Shown here: one piece after another, positions 1 through 6,248 of the stretch
Numbering within the stretch: position 1 is the first letter of the stretch
How the letters are laid out: every line of letters starts with the position of its first letter
Assembly: GCA_007135995.1 (NCBI GenBank)
Contig: SLHU01000372.1
Location: 1 to 9,272 of the forward strand
Length of the DNA: 9,272 nucleotides
Direction: 5' to 3'
Origin: Clostridiales bacterium
GTDB lineage: Bacteria; Bacillota; Clostridia; Saccharofermentanales; UBA5734
Program-made: the position numbers and the translations under genes
The notes under the pieces: generated by a model
Databases searched by the model: none
What the model was told of the DNA's origin: nothing
The model's input: the letters and a program-made list of their open reading frames with translations, nothing else

Positions 1-5
1 ACAGA

Positions 6-1286
6 TCAGAAGTAATCATAAATACAGGCTGGTTTGCTGCGGAAAAAAGCAAGGATCAGATTCTTTTGCTGATCAGACAGTTCCTGACTGAGTTCAGCTT
101 CAGAAACTGTAGTCAACTCGTTCAGATCACGGCTGCCCAGCAAAAGACTCGCCAGAGCTTCCGCGCTGATATGAAGATCAGCCTTTGTGCCAGGGGATAT
201 ATCCTGCGGCTTAAAAAAGACATGATTGCCTGTATGTGATAGATTGACCTGATATATACCACTGTTATCTGGTAAAAATACATCTGAAACGGCTATTTTA
301 CAGGTTAGCTCAGGCAACCAGGAAGGCAGTTTCAGCATTAACATGGCCTGCCTGATATTCAGCACTCTTATTTGACCGGCAGTCTGCAGTGTTCTCTGGA
401 CTGGATCAACTTCATTGAATAAAGATTCTACTGGCATGTGAACAGGAAAACGCATCTCAAGAAGCCTGAACTGTGAATCAAAACGTCTGATAAAGCTAAG
501 CAACCCTTTCAGCGCTTCAGTGTCGGTTACAGCCCAGTCCAGCACATGAAATATTTCATCACCGGGATTTGGAAAGGCAGGATCGGTCTTCTTCTCATAG
601 ACCATGTACCCTTTTTCACTGCCATGATCATCTGCCCAGATATAGGTATAACGCTGATCCAGATAGGGATTTTTGTCCAGCAGCATGCTCCAGCGTGTGC
701 CTTCTCTGACAAGCGCACCATTTGTATGCTCAATGAACTGATTATAAATTTTTTCGATCACTGGCTGATCAAGCCTGTCCGCCAGTCTCACCTGGCCGGA
801 CGGGGCAAACTGCCTGAGTTCTCCGAAAGGAATATCCGCCTTAATTCTCCGGCAGCCGAAATCATAACCAAACTGGTGATAATAGGCAAAAGAAAATGGG
901 TACAAATAGGAAAATATCTGGTTCTTATGAGGTGTGTCCTCGAAAATCGCCTGCATAATTTTTCTGATCGCGCCCTGGCGCCGATACTCCGGCCGCGTGC
1001 CCACACCGGCAATGCCGCACATATTGACTACCTGACCTTCAAACCGCATTTTAAAATCAATCGCGTACACCACAGCGATCAGTGTATCATCCAGAAAAGC
1101 ACCCCAGGGTATCGCGACTGGCTTTTTCCCCTCTGGCCCCTGCAGCAGTCTTTGTTCAGCTTCGGCTTTTTTTATCTCATCCAGCACTGCACGATATCCG
1201 CCTGGCGAACGAAACGCGACTGACTGTACCTCAGCAACTGCTTTTGCTTCATCAAACTGTCTGACATCAAGTGGTCTGATTATCAT
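6..1286 (-). CDS. Eis-like GNAT N-acetyltransferase with C-terminal SCP2-like domain
   Basis: Predicted cytoplasmic acetyltransferase of 426 residues that would move acetyl from acetyl-CoA to an amine. The N-terminal GNAT domain shows the acetyl-CoA loop VGTRPEYRRQG (about residues 95-105). The segment FAYYHQFGY (133-141) matches the place where Eis proteins keep their general-acid tyrosine. A second GNAT-like region and a C-terminal sterol-carrier-like domain follow, as in the Eis family (about 400-420 residues). The chain ends in Phe (IYDYF); in Mycobacterium tuberculosis Eis the terminal carboxylate serves as general base, so the intact end supports a working enzyme. The start is the ATG at 1286, with a modest AGGG seven bases upstream. 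Mycobacterial Eis modifies aminoglycosides, but Bacillota homologues are mostly uncharacterised and I infer no substrate. No clear promoter is seen, and the gene lies beyond a terminator from the sugar locus, so it is probably a separate unit. Confidence 0.85.
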   Translation of the reverse strand: MIIRPLDVRQFDEAKAVAEVQSVAFRSPGGYRAVLDEIKKAEAEQRLLQGPEGKKPVAIPWGAFLDDTLIAVVYAIDFKMRFEGQVVNMCGIAGVGTRPEYRRQGAIRKIMQAIFEDTPHKNQIFSYLYPFSFAYYHQFGYDFGCRRIKADIPFGELRQFAPSGQVRLADRLDQPVIEKIYNQFIEHTNGALVREGTRWSMLLDKNPYLDQRYTYIWADDHGSEKGYMVYEKKTDPAFPNPGDEIFHVLDWAVTDTEALKGLLSFIRRFDSQFRLLEMRFPVHMPVESLFNEVDPVQRTLQTAGQIRVLNIRQAMLMLKLPSWLPELTCKIAVSDVFLPDNSGIYQVNLSHTGNHVFFKPQDISPGTKADLHISAEALASLLLGSRDLNELTTVSEAELSQELSDQQKNLILAFFRSKPACIYDYF

Positions 1287-1385
1287 CGTTTAACCCTACA
1301 TCTTTCTTTATTGATCACCAGATCTGCGGTCTGATCACTGATTTTGCTTCATGCAGCTGCCACAAATCATGTCTACTATTCTATC

Positions 1386-1413
1386 AAAAAAGAACGCTCT
1401 TGAGCGTTCTTTT
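1386..1413 (-). terminator. Rho-independent terminator after the sugar locus
   Basis: A perfect 11-bp stem (1388-1398 with 1403-1413, core GAACGCT/AGCGTTC) closes a four-base loop. Read on the minus strand it is followed by a run of six T, ending transcripts that come through oxidoreductase B. A T-rich tail also follows on the plus strand, so it could work in both directions, though no plus-strand gene precedes it. Confidence 0.85.
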
Positions 1414-1445
1414 CTTCGGTAAACTGGTATAACAATGCATCTTTC

Positions 1446-1520
1446 GATTCATTGCGCTCATCTTTCCATACATTCCTCTTACTAGATGAGGGAATGACTG
1501 TTTGTGAGAGCGCAATGATC
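1446..1520. repeat. Compound inverted repeat (nested hairpin)
   Basis: The outer arms CATTGCGCTC (1450-1459) and GAGCGCAATG (1508-1517) pair perfectly over 10 bp and extend by GAT/ATC with one bulged T. Inside lies a second hairpin, CATTCC (1471-1476) with GGAATG (1491-1496). CTCATC (1457-1462) can instead pair with GATGAG (1485-1490), so at least two mutually exclusive folds exist. There is no T tract, so it is not a simple terminator. It lies in the likely 3' untranslated RNA of oxidoreductase B, upstream of the terminator. It may be an RNA-stabilising structure or a small repeat element; the function is unknown. Confidence 0.6.
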
Positions 1521-1598
1521 AAGATGCTGCTGTGCTTATGGCCGGAAAAACACTGCCTTCAACCGATTAATCAGCGAGAGCCGCTGCGCTGTCATATG

Positions 1599-2867
1599 TC
1601 ACAGATCAACCGTCTGATGCTGACGGTGAGACTCATAAAGTGCCAGAAGCGCTCTCAGCGCTATGCTGCCCTCTGATTGATCAATCGGAAAAACAGACCG
1701 GCCCGGCTGCCATTCGTCAAGGCTGTCGTAAAATGACGCGATCAGCCGTGCATGTCCCTGTCCCCAGTAAGCTTTATCTGCCGCCGGACCTTGTGTCAGC
1801 TGATTGCTGTCTGCACCGTATGTGCGCCAGGTCTTCAGCCAGAAAGCGGATGATGCTGATGCTGATGCCTGATCAGACAATGAACATTTCTCCTCCAGAA
1901 TCCTGGCTGCATGTATCAGCAGTTCATCTTTTTGCGAAGCAGTCAGCAGATGTCCCTGCTGACTGAACAGATCGAAGCTGTCACCTTCAAGCTTCAGCCT
2001 ATATGCGTCCGTCAGAACTTCAATCAGAGGCGGTGCGTCTGTCACATAAGCATTCGTTGCGTAAAAAGATGTTTTTGCACCGTTATCCAGTTCTATCAGG
2101 CATTCAGCTGTATCTTCAACCTCTATCTGCAGACCGTCACGCCGCTGGCTGTACTGGCCATTTACACGTACCGGACTGCCTGTCAGCCACAGGAGCAGAT
2201 CAAGGGTGTGAATCGCCTGATTGATCATCACGCCGCCGCCTTCTGTATGCCAGCGGCCGCGCCAGTCTGCCTGATTATAGTATGTTTGATCACGATTCCA
2301 CATCAGGATGGCTCTGCCGCCTTTCACCTGACCCATTAACCCTGACTGCATCAGAACCCAGGCGTCCAGAGACGCTTTATTATAACGGTTCTGAAAGCAA
2401 ATTCCAATTTGTCTGCCGCTTTTCAGCCCGGCATGATGCAGTCTTTCAATATCATCAAGACTGATGCCGCAAGGTTTTTCCAGCAGCACATGACAGCCCT
2501 GTGACAGCGCTTCAGCGGCCTGGACAGCATGCAGATGATGAGGTGTGCAGATATGAACAAGATCAGGTTTTATCTCTGAGAGCATCTGTTCAATTGTTTC
2601 ATAAACAGCAGGCTTCTCACTTGTGTCACGGTATAATGTATCTGCCTTCCAGATTTCCGCTATGGATCTGGCCTGATCAATCAAAGGATCTACAACCGCA
2701 ACTAAATCAACATAATCCATTCTCGCCAGTGACTGAACATGCATCGGAGCGATGCATCCGCATCCGATCAGCGCGCTGCGCCATCTGCGTTTTTTATGTT
2801 TCACGGGTTCATCCGGCAATATCCCAACACCCGTTTGCCGCTGCATCTTCATTACATTACTCATCAT
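1599..2867 (-). CDS. Gfo/Idh/MocA family oxidoreductase B
   Basis: NAD(P)-dependent sugar or cyclitol dehydrogenase of 422 residues. The Rossmann fold begins near residue 32 with GCGCIA (35-40). The family signature EKP is at 130-132, its lysine being the usual catalytic residue. The C-terminal domain carries GGGVMINQAIHTLDLL (210-225), with N216 and H220 in the places of the catalytic Asp/His pair of inositol dehydrogenase. It is clearly related to oxidoreductase A, sharing the WR-x2-W-x2-EGGGV region and the IEVED motif. The family is often 330-390 residues; the extra length comes from a 30-residue N-terminal lead and an insertion near 325-365 with an Ala-Ser repeat. The start is uncertain: ATGs at 2867, 2864, 2852 and 2846 all lack a Shine-Dalgarno, and a stop lies in frame just upstream. 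It is last in the locus and probably acts on the same substrate series as its neighbours. The substrate is unknown. Confidence 0.88.
   Translation of the reverse strand: MMSNVMKMQRQTGVGILPDEPVKHKKRRWRSALIGCGCIAPMHVQSLARMDYVDLVAVVDPLIDQARSIAEIWKADTLYRDTSEKPAVYETIEQMLSEIKPDLVHICTPHHLHAVQAAEALSQGCHVLLEKPCGISLDDIERLHHAGLKSGRQIGICFQNRYNKASLDAWVLMQSGLMGQVKGGRAILMWNRDQTYYNQADWRGRWHTEGGGVMINQAIHTLDLLLWLTGSPVRVNGQYSQRRDGLQIEVEDTAECLIELDNGAKTSFYATNAYVTDAPPLIEVLTDAYRLKLEGDSFDLFSQQGHLLTASQKDELLIHAARILEEKCSLSDQASASASSAFWLKTWRTYGADSNQLTQGPAADKAYWGQGHARLIASFYDSLDEWQPGRSVFPIDQSEGSIALRALLALYESHRQHQTVDL
1851..1868. repeat. Hexanucleotide tandem repeat (TGATGC)x3
   Basis: Three perfect copies of TGATGC lie inside oxidoreductase B and are read on the minus strand as alternating Ala-Ser (residues about 334-340, QASASASS). 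Six-base unit changes would keep the frame and lengthen or shorten a probable surface loop. Confidence 0.85.
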
Positions 2868-2993
2868 TTTTATTTTACGTCAGGCGCCAAAATAACGATT
2901 GCCAGTCAGCGCTTTTCAAACAAGACGGTATACCGGCAAATTATTTTTTTGCTGTGTTTCCCCTTTCAGCTGGATCTTTTTGTCAACATATCC
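2868..2993. other. Spacer between oxidoreductases A and B with a 10-bp palindrome
   Basis: A 126-base gap in an otherwise compact gene row. It contains the perfect palindrome CGGTATACCG (2926-2935), which could be an operator. A weak minus-strand promoter is possible (TTGAAA, 17 bases, GTTATT), but the -10 is poor. No convincing terminator is seen, so readthrough from oxidoreductase A is the simplest view. Confidence 0.45.
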
Positions 2994-4148
2994 TCAGTAG
3001 GTACCTTCTACCGATAAAGTCTCGCTGGTCCCGCTTTTCTTTTTTGACTGGCTCACTTTTTTTGCCAATTCCTGTTCGAAGAGCGCTTCATCAACTGGCA
3101 GTTCAACCATTCTGCCAAGCCAGCTGGATAAATGCATGGCATTCGAAAGGCTCAGCCCGCGGATGCCTTCACGCCCGTCCGCTGTCAGCGGGGTGCCCTC
3201 CAGAACAGCTTTCGTGAAAGCACGCAAAACACCAGAATGCTGCGGGTTCTCGCCTGAAACATCCAGTTCTTCAACAGTATGCTTTGGTTCGCCAAAACCG
3301 CCCTTATATGTTGCGCTAAACTCACTTTCCGGCATCTCAAGTCTGTAAAGCGTCAGACTGCCTTTTTCTGCGACTAGTTTCCCCCCGTCGCAGACAATTT
3401 CCAGCCGATTCGTTCCAGGCGCGTCGCCGGTTGAAGTAATAAACGTACCCGTTGCACCATTCTCATATTCCACATACGCTGTCACATCATCTTCAACTTC
3501 AATATCATGCCAGCGGCCTTCCTGACAGAAAGCCGAGACGCGTACCGGCATTCCGCAGATCCACTGCCAGAGATCCAGATTATGCGGGCACTGATTCAGC
3601 AGAACACCGCCGCCTTCTCCGGCCCATGTCGCTCGCCAGTTTCCGCTGTCATAATAGCTTTGAGAACGATACCAGTCAGTCACAATCCAGCTGGTTCTTT
3701 TCATCGGCCCCAGTTCTCCGCTGTCGATCAATGCTTTAGCCTTCATATACAAAGGACTGGTTCTCTGGTTAAACATAACAGCAAAAATGGCCTTTGACGC
3801 ATCAGCTGCTTCCTGCATTTCTCTGGCCTGTTTTGTTGTAACCGCAACAGGTTTTTCACACATCACATGCAGATTACGCTTCAGTGCCGCAATACTCAAG
3901 GGGGCATGATCATAATGAGGCACAGCGACAATAACCGCTTCCAGTCCCTCTTGATCCATCATCTGATGCGCGTCCTCATATATTTGTACAGTTTCAGGCA
4001 GGTTTTCCTTTGCCCACTGCCGTCTGGCCTGATCAAGATCAGCGACAGCCGCCAGTTCCATCCCGTCAATATCACCCGAAATAATCGTCTTTGCATGTAC
4101 AGAGCCCATATTACCGATACCAATAATACCTGTTTTCAATGTTCTCAT
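2994..4148 (-). CDS. Gfo/Idh/MocA family oxidoreductase A
   Basis: NAD(P)-dependent dehydrogenase of 384 residues, a usual length for the family. The nucleotide-binding motif GIGNMG is at 10-15, followed by AVADLD (34-39) at the end of the second strand. Signature EKP is at 98-100 (Lys99 probably catalytic), and GGGVLLNQCPHNLDL (179-193) supplies N185 and H189 at the substrate site. The family oxidises or reduces a hydroxyl of sugars, sugar derivatives or inositols; several members act at C3 of a glycoside. The start at 4148 is firm: AGGAGG (4154-4159) lies five bases upstream. Only 26 bases separate it from isomerase B, so the two are almost surely co-transcribed. Substrate and cofactor preference (NAD or NADP) cannot be settled by eye. 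It is a paralogue, not a duplicate, of oxidoreductase B. Confidence 0.9.
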   Translation of the reverse strand: MRTLKTGIIGIGNMGSVHAKTIISGDIDGMELAAVADLDQARRQWAKENLPETVQIYEDAHQMMDQEGLEAVIVAVPHYDHAPLSIAALKRNLHVMCEKPVAVTTKQAREMQEAADASKAIFAVMFNQRTSPLYMKAKALIDSGELGPMKRTSWIVTDWYRSQSYYDSGNWRATWAGEGGGVLLNQCPHNLDLWQWICGMPVRVSAFCQEGRWHDIEVEDDVTAYVEYENGATGTFITSTGDAPGTNRLEIVCDGGKLVAEKGSLTLYRLEMPESEFSATYKGGFGEPKHTVEELDVSGENPQHSGVLRAFTKAVLEGTPLTADGREGIRGLSLSNAMHLSSWLGRMVELPVDEALFEQELAKKVSQSKKKSGTSETLSVEGTY

Positions 4149-4153
4149 CTGAT

Positions 4154-4159
4154 CCTCCT
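4154..4159 (-). promoter_or_regulatory. Ribosome binding site of oxidoreductase A
   Basis: Perfect AGGAGG on the minus strand, five bases before the ATG at 4148, in the 26-base gap after the isomerase B stop. Confidence 0.9.
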
Positions 4160-4174
4160 ATCCGGTCATTTGCC

Positions 4175-4945
4175 TTATCTCAAACCTAGCTGACTTAAAT
4201 TCTGATAACTTTCTGCCAAACAGTCAATCGGTGATCCGTCGCAGGTGTCCTGTTCAATCATCAGCCATTCGCACCCGGCCGTTTCGCATGCTTCCAGAAT
4301 GGTTTCGAAGTTCATGTTCCCGGACAGAACAGGAGTCATAATCTGATCTTTTTTGCGCATCGCCATATCTTTGAGATGGATGACCGGCACGCGCCCTTTG
4401 AAACGGCGAATCACAGCGGCAGGGTCTTCTCCTCCCGCCTGAAGCCAGTACGTATCGAGAATGAAACCAAGCAGATCCGCAGGAGCTTGTTCAGCCATGT
4501 ATGTCAGCAGGGTTTTGCCGTCATATCTGGCCATTTCAAAATGATGGTTGTGATAATGAAGCATCATACCTGCTTTTTTCAGTTTTTCAGCGGCCGGCAG
4601 AAAATCATCGAGGAAGCGTGATACACCTTCCGGATTCCATTCATAGTGGCCAGGCATTGATCCAATGCCCACATGTTTTGTGCCCATGATCTGATGATCT
4701 TCGATAACCTGATCAGTTTGATTCATGATCATATCCGGCGGCGTATGTGTGACCGGAATCACCAGATTCAGCGCATCACAGAGTGCTTTGACTCTGGCGG
4801 GATCATACGTCCCTATCCCTGAAACCTGAACAGACTGATACCCGATCGCGGCGATTTGCTTAAGTGTTTCAGCCAGTTCAGGCTCAGTCTGGCAAAGCAT
4901 CCGCACGGTGTAAAGCTGTGCGCCCAGCATCATTTTTTTGTTCAT
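4175..4945 (-). CDS. Sugar phosphate isomerase/epimerase family TIM-barrel protein B
   Basis: Xylose-isomerase-like TIM-barrel enzyme of 256 residues, the group that contains IolE, IolI and YcjR. It opens with the family motif GAQLYTVR (8-15). Likely divalent-metal ligands, placed by motif, are E137 (YHNHHFE), D164 (LDTYW), H190 (IHLKD) and E231 (MIEQD). The full set argues for an active isomerase, epimerase or dehydratase. The open frame reaches back to an ATG at 4960, but that extension encodes the Shine-Dalgarno itself (GAGGAGGT, 4951-4958), so the ATG at 4945, six bases from AGGAGG, is the real start. It overlaps nothing and is followed after 26 bases by oxidoreductase A, suggesting sequential steps on one substrate. 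A possible own promoter lies upstream in the 221-base gap. The exact reaction is unknown. Confidence 0.9.
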   Translation of the reverse strand: MNKKMMLGAQLYTVRMLCQTEPELAETLKQIAAIGYQSVQVSGIGTYDPARVKALCDALNLVIPVTHTPPDMIMNQTDQVIEDHQIMGTKHVGIGSMPGHYEWNPEGVSRFLDDFLPAAEKLKKAGMMLHYHNHHFEMARYDGKTLLTYMAEQAPADLLGFILDTYWLQAGGEDPAAVIRRFKGRVPVIHLKDMAMRKKDQIMTPVLSGNMNFETILEACETAGCEWLMIEQDTCDGSPIDCLAESYQNLSQLGLR

Positions 4946-4950
4946 AGTGG

Positions 4951-4958
4951 ACCTCCTC
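4951..4958 (-). promoter_or_regulatory. Ribosome binding site deciding the isomerase B start
   Basis: GAGGAGGT on the minus strand. It sits downstream of the ATG at 4960 and six bases before the ATG at 4945, which rules out the longer frame. Confidence 0.9.
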
Positions 4959-5037
4959 ATCGTCCTGTTAAGTCATTTTGCTATTTACTTTTTCAAGCAA
5001 TATATTAAAATGCTGCTTCATAATATTGACTATATGC

Positions 5038-5065
5038 TTTATACATATTCCACGCGTACGCACAA
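5038..5065 (-). promoter_or_regulatory. Possible promoter for isomerase B, with palindrome in the spacer
   Basis: On the minus strand TTGTGC (5060-5065), 16 bases, then TATAAA (5038-5043). The -10 matches the sigma-A consensus at five of six positions; the -35 is weak. The perfect palindrome GCGTACGC (5054-5061) lies across the spacer and -35 edge and could be an operator. The inferred leader is about 85 bases. Confidence 0.35.
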
Positions 5066-5071
5066 TGTTAT

Positions 5072-5095
5072 GCGGGCATGCGGGCATGCAGGCAT
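5072..5095. repeat. Three tandem 8-bp repeats
   Basis: GCGGGCAT, GCGGGCAT and GCAGGCAT in direct tandem, just upstream of the possible isomerase B promoter on the minus strand. This is a regulatory repeat or a replication-slippage tract. Confidence 0.85.
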
Positions 5096-5166
5096 TGCAA
5101 ACACATACTGCAGGTCATTTCAATTCACATATCATGAAAAGCCTTCTCCTTCAACAGCCGCGGCAG

Positions 5167-6024
5167 CTACAGCAGGGAACGGCAGGCCTGAACCGCCGCT
5201 TTAAACGCGGCAGGTCCATCTGCATAGGTATATTCATCAGCCAGCTGACCAGGTGTGTTGCTGCTGTCTTTTTCCAGTGCATCTCTGCCTGCAAAATGAG
5301 TCAGATGCGGCTCAACAGACAAAAAGCAAACGCCCGTTTTCTGATCCATCAGCCTGATGATCTCAGATATACTGCCATCACCCTTGCCGGCGGGTACAAT
5401 ACGTTTATCCGAAAGGCGAACATCTTTGATATGCAGATAATCTATCCATTCATTGAGCTGAATCATTGCCTGCAGCGGATCAGCATCAACCAGCAGATAG
5501 TTTGCCGGATCAAGAATACCGCGAAGCCTGGATCCGAACGTTTGATGAAGCTGCAGACAGCGCTCCGGAATATCTCCATAAATGTCACGTTCATTTTCAT
5601 GCAGCAGACTGCAGGCTTCAGCATCTGCGATATCAAGCAGCTTGCCCATTCGTTCAATTACTTCCTCACGACACTGTTCGGGGGTCTGCTGCTCCGGCAG
5701 ATAAAAGCTGAATACACGAATCAGAGAAGTTTCAAGACGGTGGGCCGTGTCACAAAGCTGTTTCATTTTTTCAAGGTGCTCCGGAAAAGCATCCGTCAGG
5801 TTGATTTTGCCGATCGGGGATCCAAGGCACGAAACACGTATCTGATGCTCTTTTAGCTTTCGAGCGATTTCTGCAGTTTTTTCGCGGGTAAAATCGGCTA
5901 CATTAATCCCGTCTGCATGACGCAGCTCTACGTATTCCATCGCATTATCTGCTAACGCTTTAATCTGACCGTCTAAACTGATGTCTGCTTCGTCCGCGAA
6001 ACCTGATAGGATAAAATTTGCCAT
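5167..6024 (-). CDS. Sugar phosphate isomerase/epimerase family TIM-barrel protein A
   Basis: Xylose-isomerase-like TIM-barrel enzyme of 285 residues and first gene of the sugar locus. It begins FILSGFADEA (4-13), typical of this subfamily. Putative metal ligands are E143 (LLHENERDIYGD), D172 (ILDPANY), H198 (YLHIKD) and E238 (SVEPH); VPAGKGDG (210-217) is the usual loop before the last strands. These indicate a metal-dependent ketose/aldose isomerase, epimerase or related lyase. An in-frame ATG at 6030 lies flush against the Shine-Dalgarno AGAGGT (6031-6036), leaving no spacing, while the ATG at 6024 has six bases, so 6024 is preferred. The gene diverges from the AraC-type regulator across a 224-base control region with a cre-like site over its likely start of transcription. 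It is a different subfamily from isomerase B, so the two probably do different steps. Confidence 0.9.
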   Translation of the reverse strand: MANFILSGFADEADISLDGQIKALADNAMEYVELRHADGINVADFTREKTAEIARKLKEHQIRVSCLGSPIGKINLTDAFPEHLEKMKQLCDTAHRLETSLIRVFSFYLPEQQTPEQCREEVIERMGKLLDIADAEACSLLHENERDIYGDIPERCLQLHQTFGSRLRGILDPANYLLVDADPLQAMIQLNEWIDYLHIKDVRLSDKRIVPAGKGDGSISEIIRLMDQKTGVCFLSVEPHLTHFAGRDALEKDSSNTPGQLADEYTYADGPAAFKAAVQACRSLL

Positions 6025-6030
6025 GAACAT

Positions 6031-6036
6031 ACCTCT
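6031..6036 (-). promoter_or_regulatory. Ribosome binding site deciding the isomerase A start
   Basis: AGAGGT on the minus strand touches the ATG at 6030 but is six bases from the ATG at 6024, favouring the shorter protein. Confidence 0.7.
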
Positions 6037-6056
6037 GCTTTTCCATATTGTGCGGC

Positions 6057-6071
6057 AGCTTTCGCTTCCAT
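6057..6071 (-). promoter_or_regulatory. cre site (CcpA operator), candidate
   Basis: Minus-strand ATGGAAGCGAAAGCT fits every fixed position of the Bacillus subtilis cre consensus WTGNAANCGNWNNCW. It lies just downstream of, and touching, the candidate -10 (CATAAT, 6070-6075) of isomerase A. A site there would block initiation, the usual arrangement for CcpA carbon catabolite repression. The match is seen directly; the repression is inferred. Confidence 0.65.
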
Positions 6072-6112
6072 TATGGCTTTCGTGGCGTTTTTCAGCCTGC
6101 TGCCTGCTTTCG
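6058..6112 (-). repeat. Three direct CGAAAGC repeats, candidate regulator sites
   Basis: The heptamer CGAAAGC (minus strand) occurs at 6058-6064, 6076-6082 and 6106-6112, with start-to-start spacings of 18 and 30 bases. It brackets the weak promoter of isomerase A; the copy nearest the gene is inside the cre match. AraC-family proteins bind direct half-sites near the promoters they activate, so these are candidate sites for the divergent regulator. Confidence 0.45.
6070..6098 (-). promoter_or_regulatory. Weak promoter candidate of the sugar locus
   Basis: Minus-strand CATAAT (6070-6075) is a five-of-six -10, but no recognisable -35 lies 16-18 bases upstream (GGCTGA-like). A good -10 with a poor -35 is what an activator-dependent promoter looks like, fitting control by the divergent AraC-type protein. 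Confidence 0.35.
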
Positions 6113-6133
6113 TCTGCCTTCTGATCATTTACT

Positions 6134-6162
6134 TTGCACTTGATTCATTCTAGCGATATACT
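6134..6162 (+). promoter_or_regulatory. Promoter of the AraC-type regulator
   Basis: TTGCAC (6134-6139), exactly 17 bases, then TATACT (6157-6162). The -10 matches sigma-A at five of six positions and the spacing is ideal. The inferred leader is about 80 bases to the ATG at 6249. Confidence 0.6.
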
Positions 6163-6235
6163 AAATCTGCGAGGCAGTTCATCTTGCGCTGAACCTTGCG
6201 GATATTGCTCTCTTTCAGCATTGCCGTGACCCGGC

Positions 6236-6241
6236 TGGAGG
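6236..6241 (+). promoter_or_regulatory. Ribosome binding site of the AraC-type regulator
   Basis: TGGAGG seven bases before the ATG at 6249, supporting that start. Confidence 0.85.
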
Positions 6242-6248
6242 CTTTTAT

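Larger units (their letters stand above)
1287..1598. other. Gene-free stretch with two hairpins
   Basis: This 312-base interval between the acetyltransferase start and the oxidoreductase B stop has no convincing gene. The short plus-strand open frame inside it has no family resemblance and runs over the end of oxidoreductase B. It holds an intrinsic terminator (1386-1413) and a larger compound inverted repeat (1446-1520). The 100 bases directly upstream of the acetyltransferase show no good -35/-10 pair on the minus strand. Confidence 0.6.
4946..5166. other. 221-base gap between isomerases A and B
   Basis: Non-coding stretch inside the catabolic gene row. Reading on the minus strand it holds three tandem 8-base repeats, a possible promoter overlapped by a GCGTACGC palindrome, then an AT-rich leader to the isomerase B ribosome binding site. 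No U-tailed hairpin follows the isomerase A stop, so readthrough is possible. The gap suggests a second start point for transcription of isomerase B and the two oxidoreductases. Confidence 0.5.

Noticed and set aside
179..182. Zero-interest entry in the findings list
   Set aside because: It carries no observation and should be ignored.
546..1223. 225-codon plus-strand open frame opposite the acetyltransferase
   Set aside because: It is antisense to a gene with clear family motifs, has no plausible domain and no fitting ribosome binding site; it is a shadow frame.
2905..2920. cre-like TTGAAAAGCGCTGAC sequence in the oxidoreductase spacer
   Set aside because: It carries one extra base before the central CG, so it does not fit the consensus spacing.
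2981..2986. TTGACA on the minus strand upstream of oxidoreductase B
   Set aside because: A perfect -35 hexamer, but no -10-like sequence lies 15-19 bases downstream.
4978..5856. 292-codon plus-strand open frame across the isomerase gap and isomerase A
   Set aside because: Most of it is the reverse of isomerase A, which has full metal-ligand motifs; the rest lies in AT-rich non-coding DNA.
1599..6024. C-glycoside lyase system of the DgpA/B/C or CarA/B/C kind
   Set aside because: No small DgpB/CarC-type partner subunit is encoded, so a complete complex of that kind is not supported; only the oxidoreductase and TIM-barrel resemblance stands.
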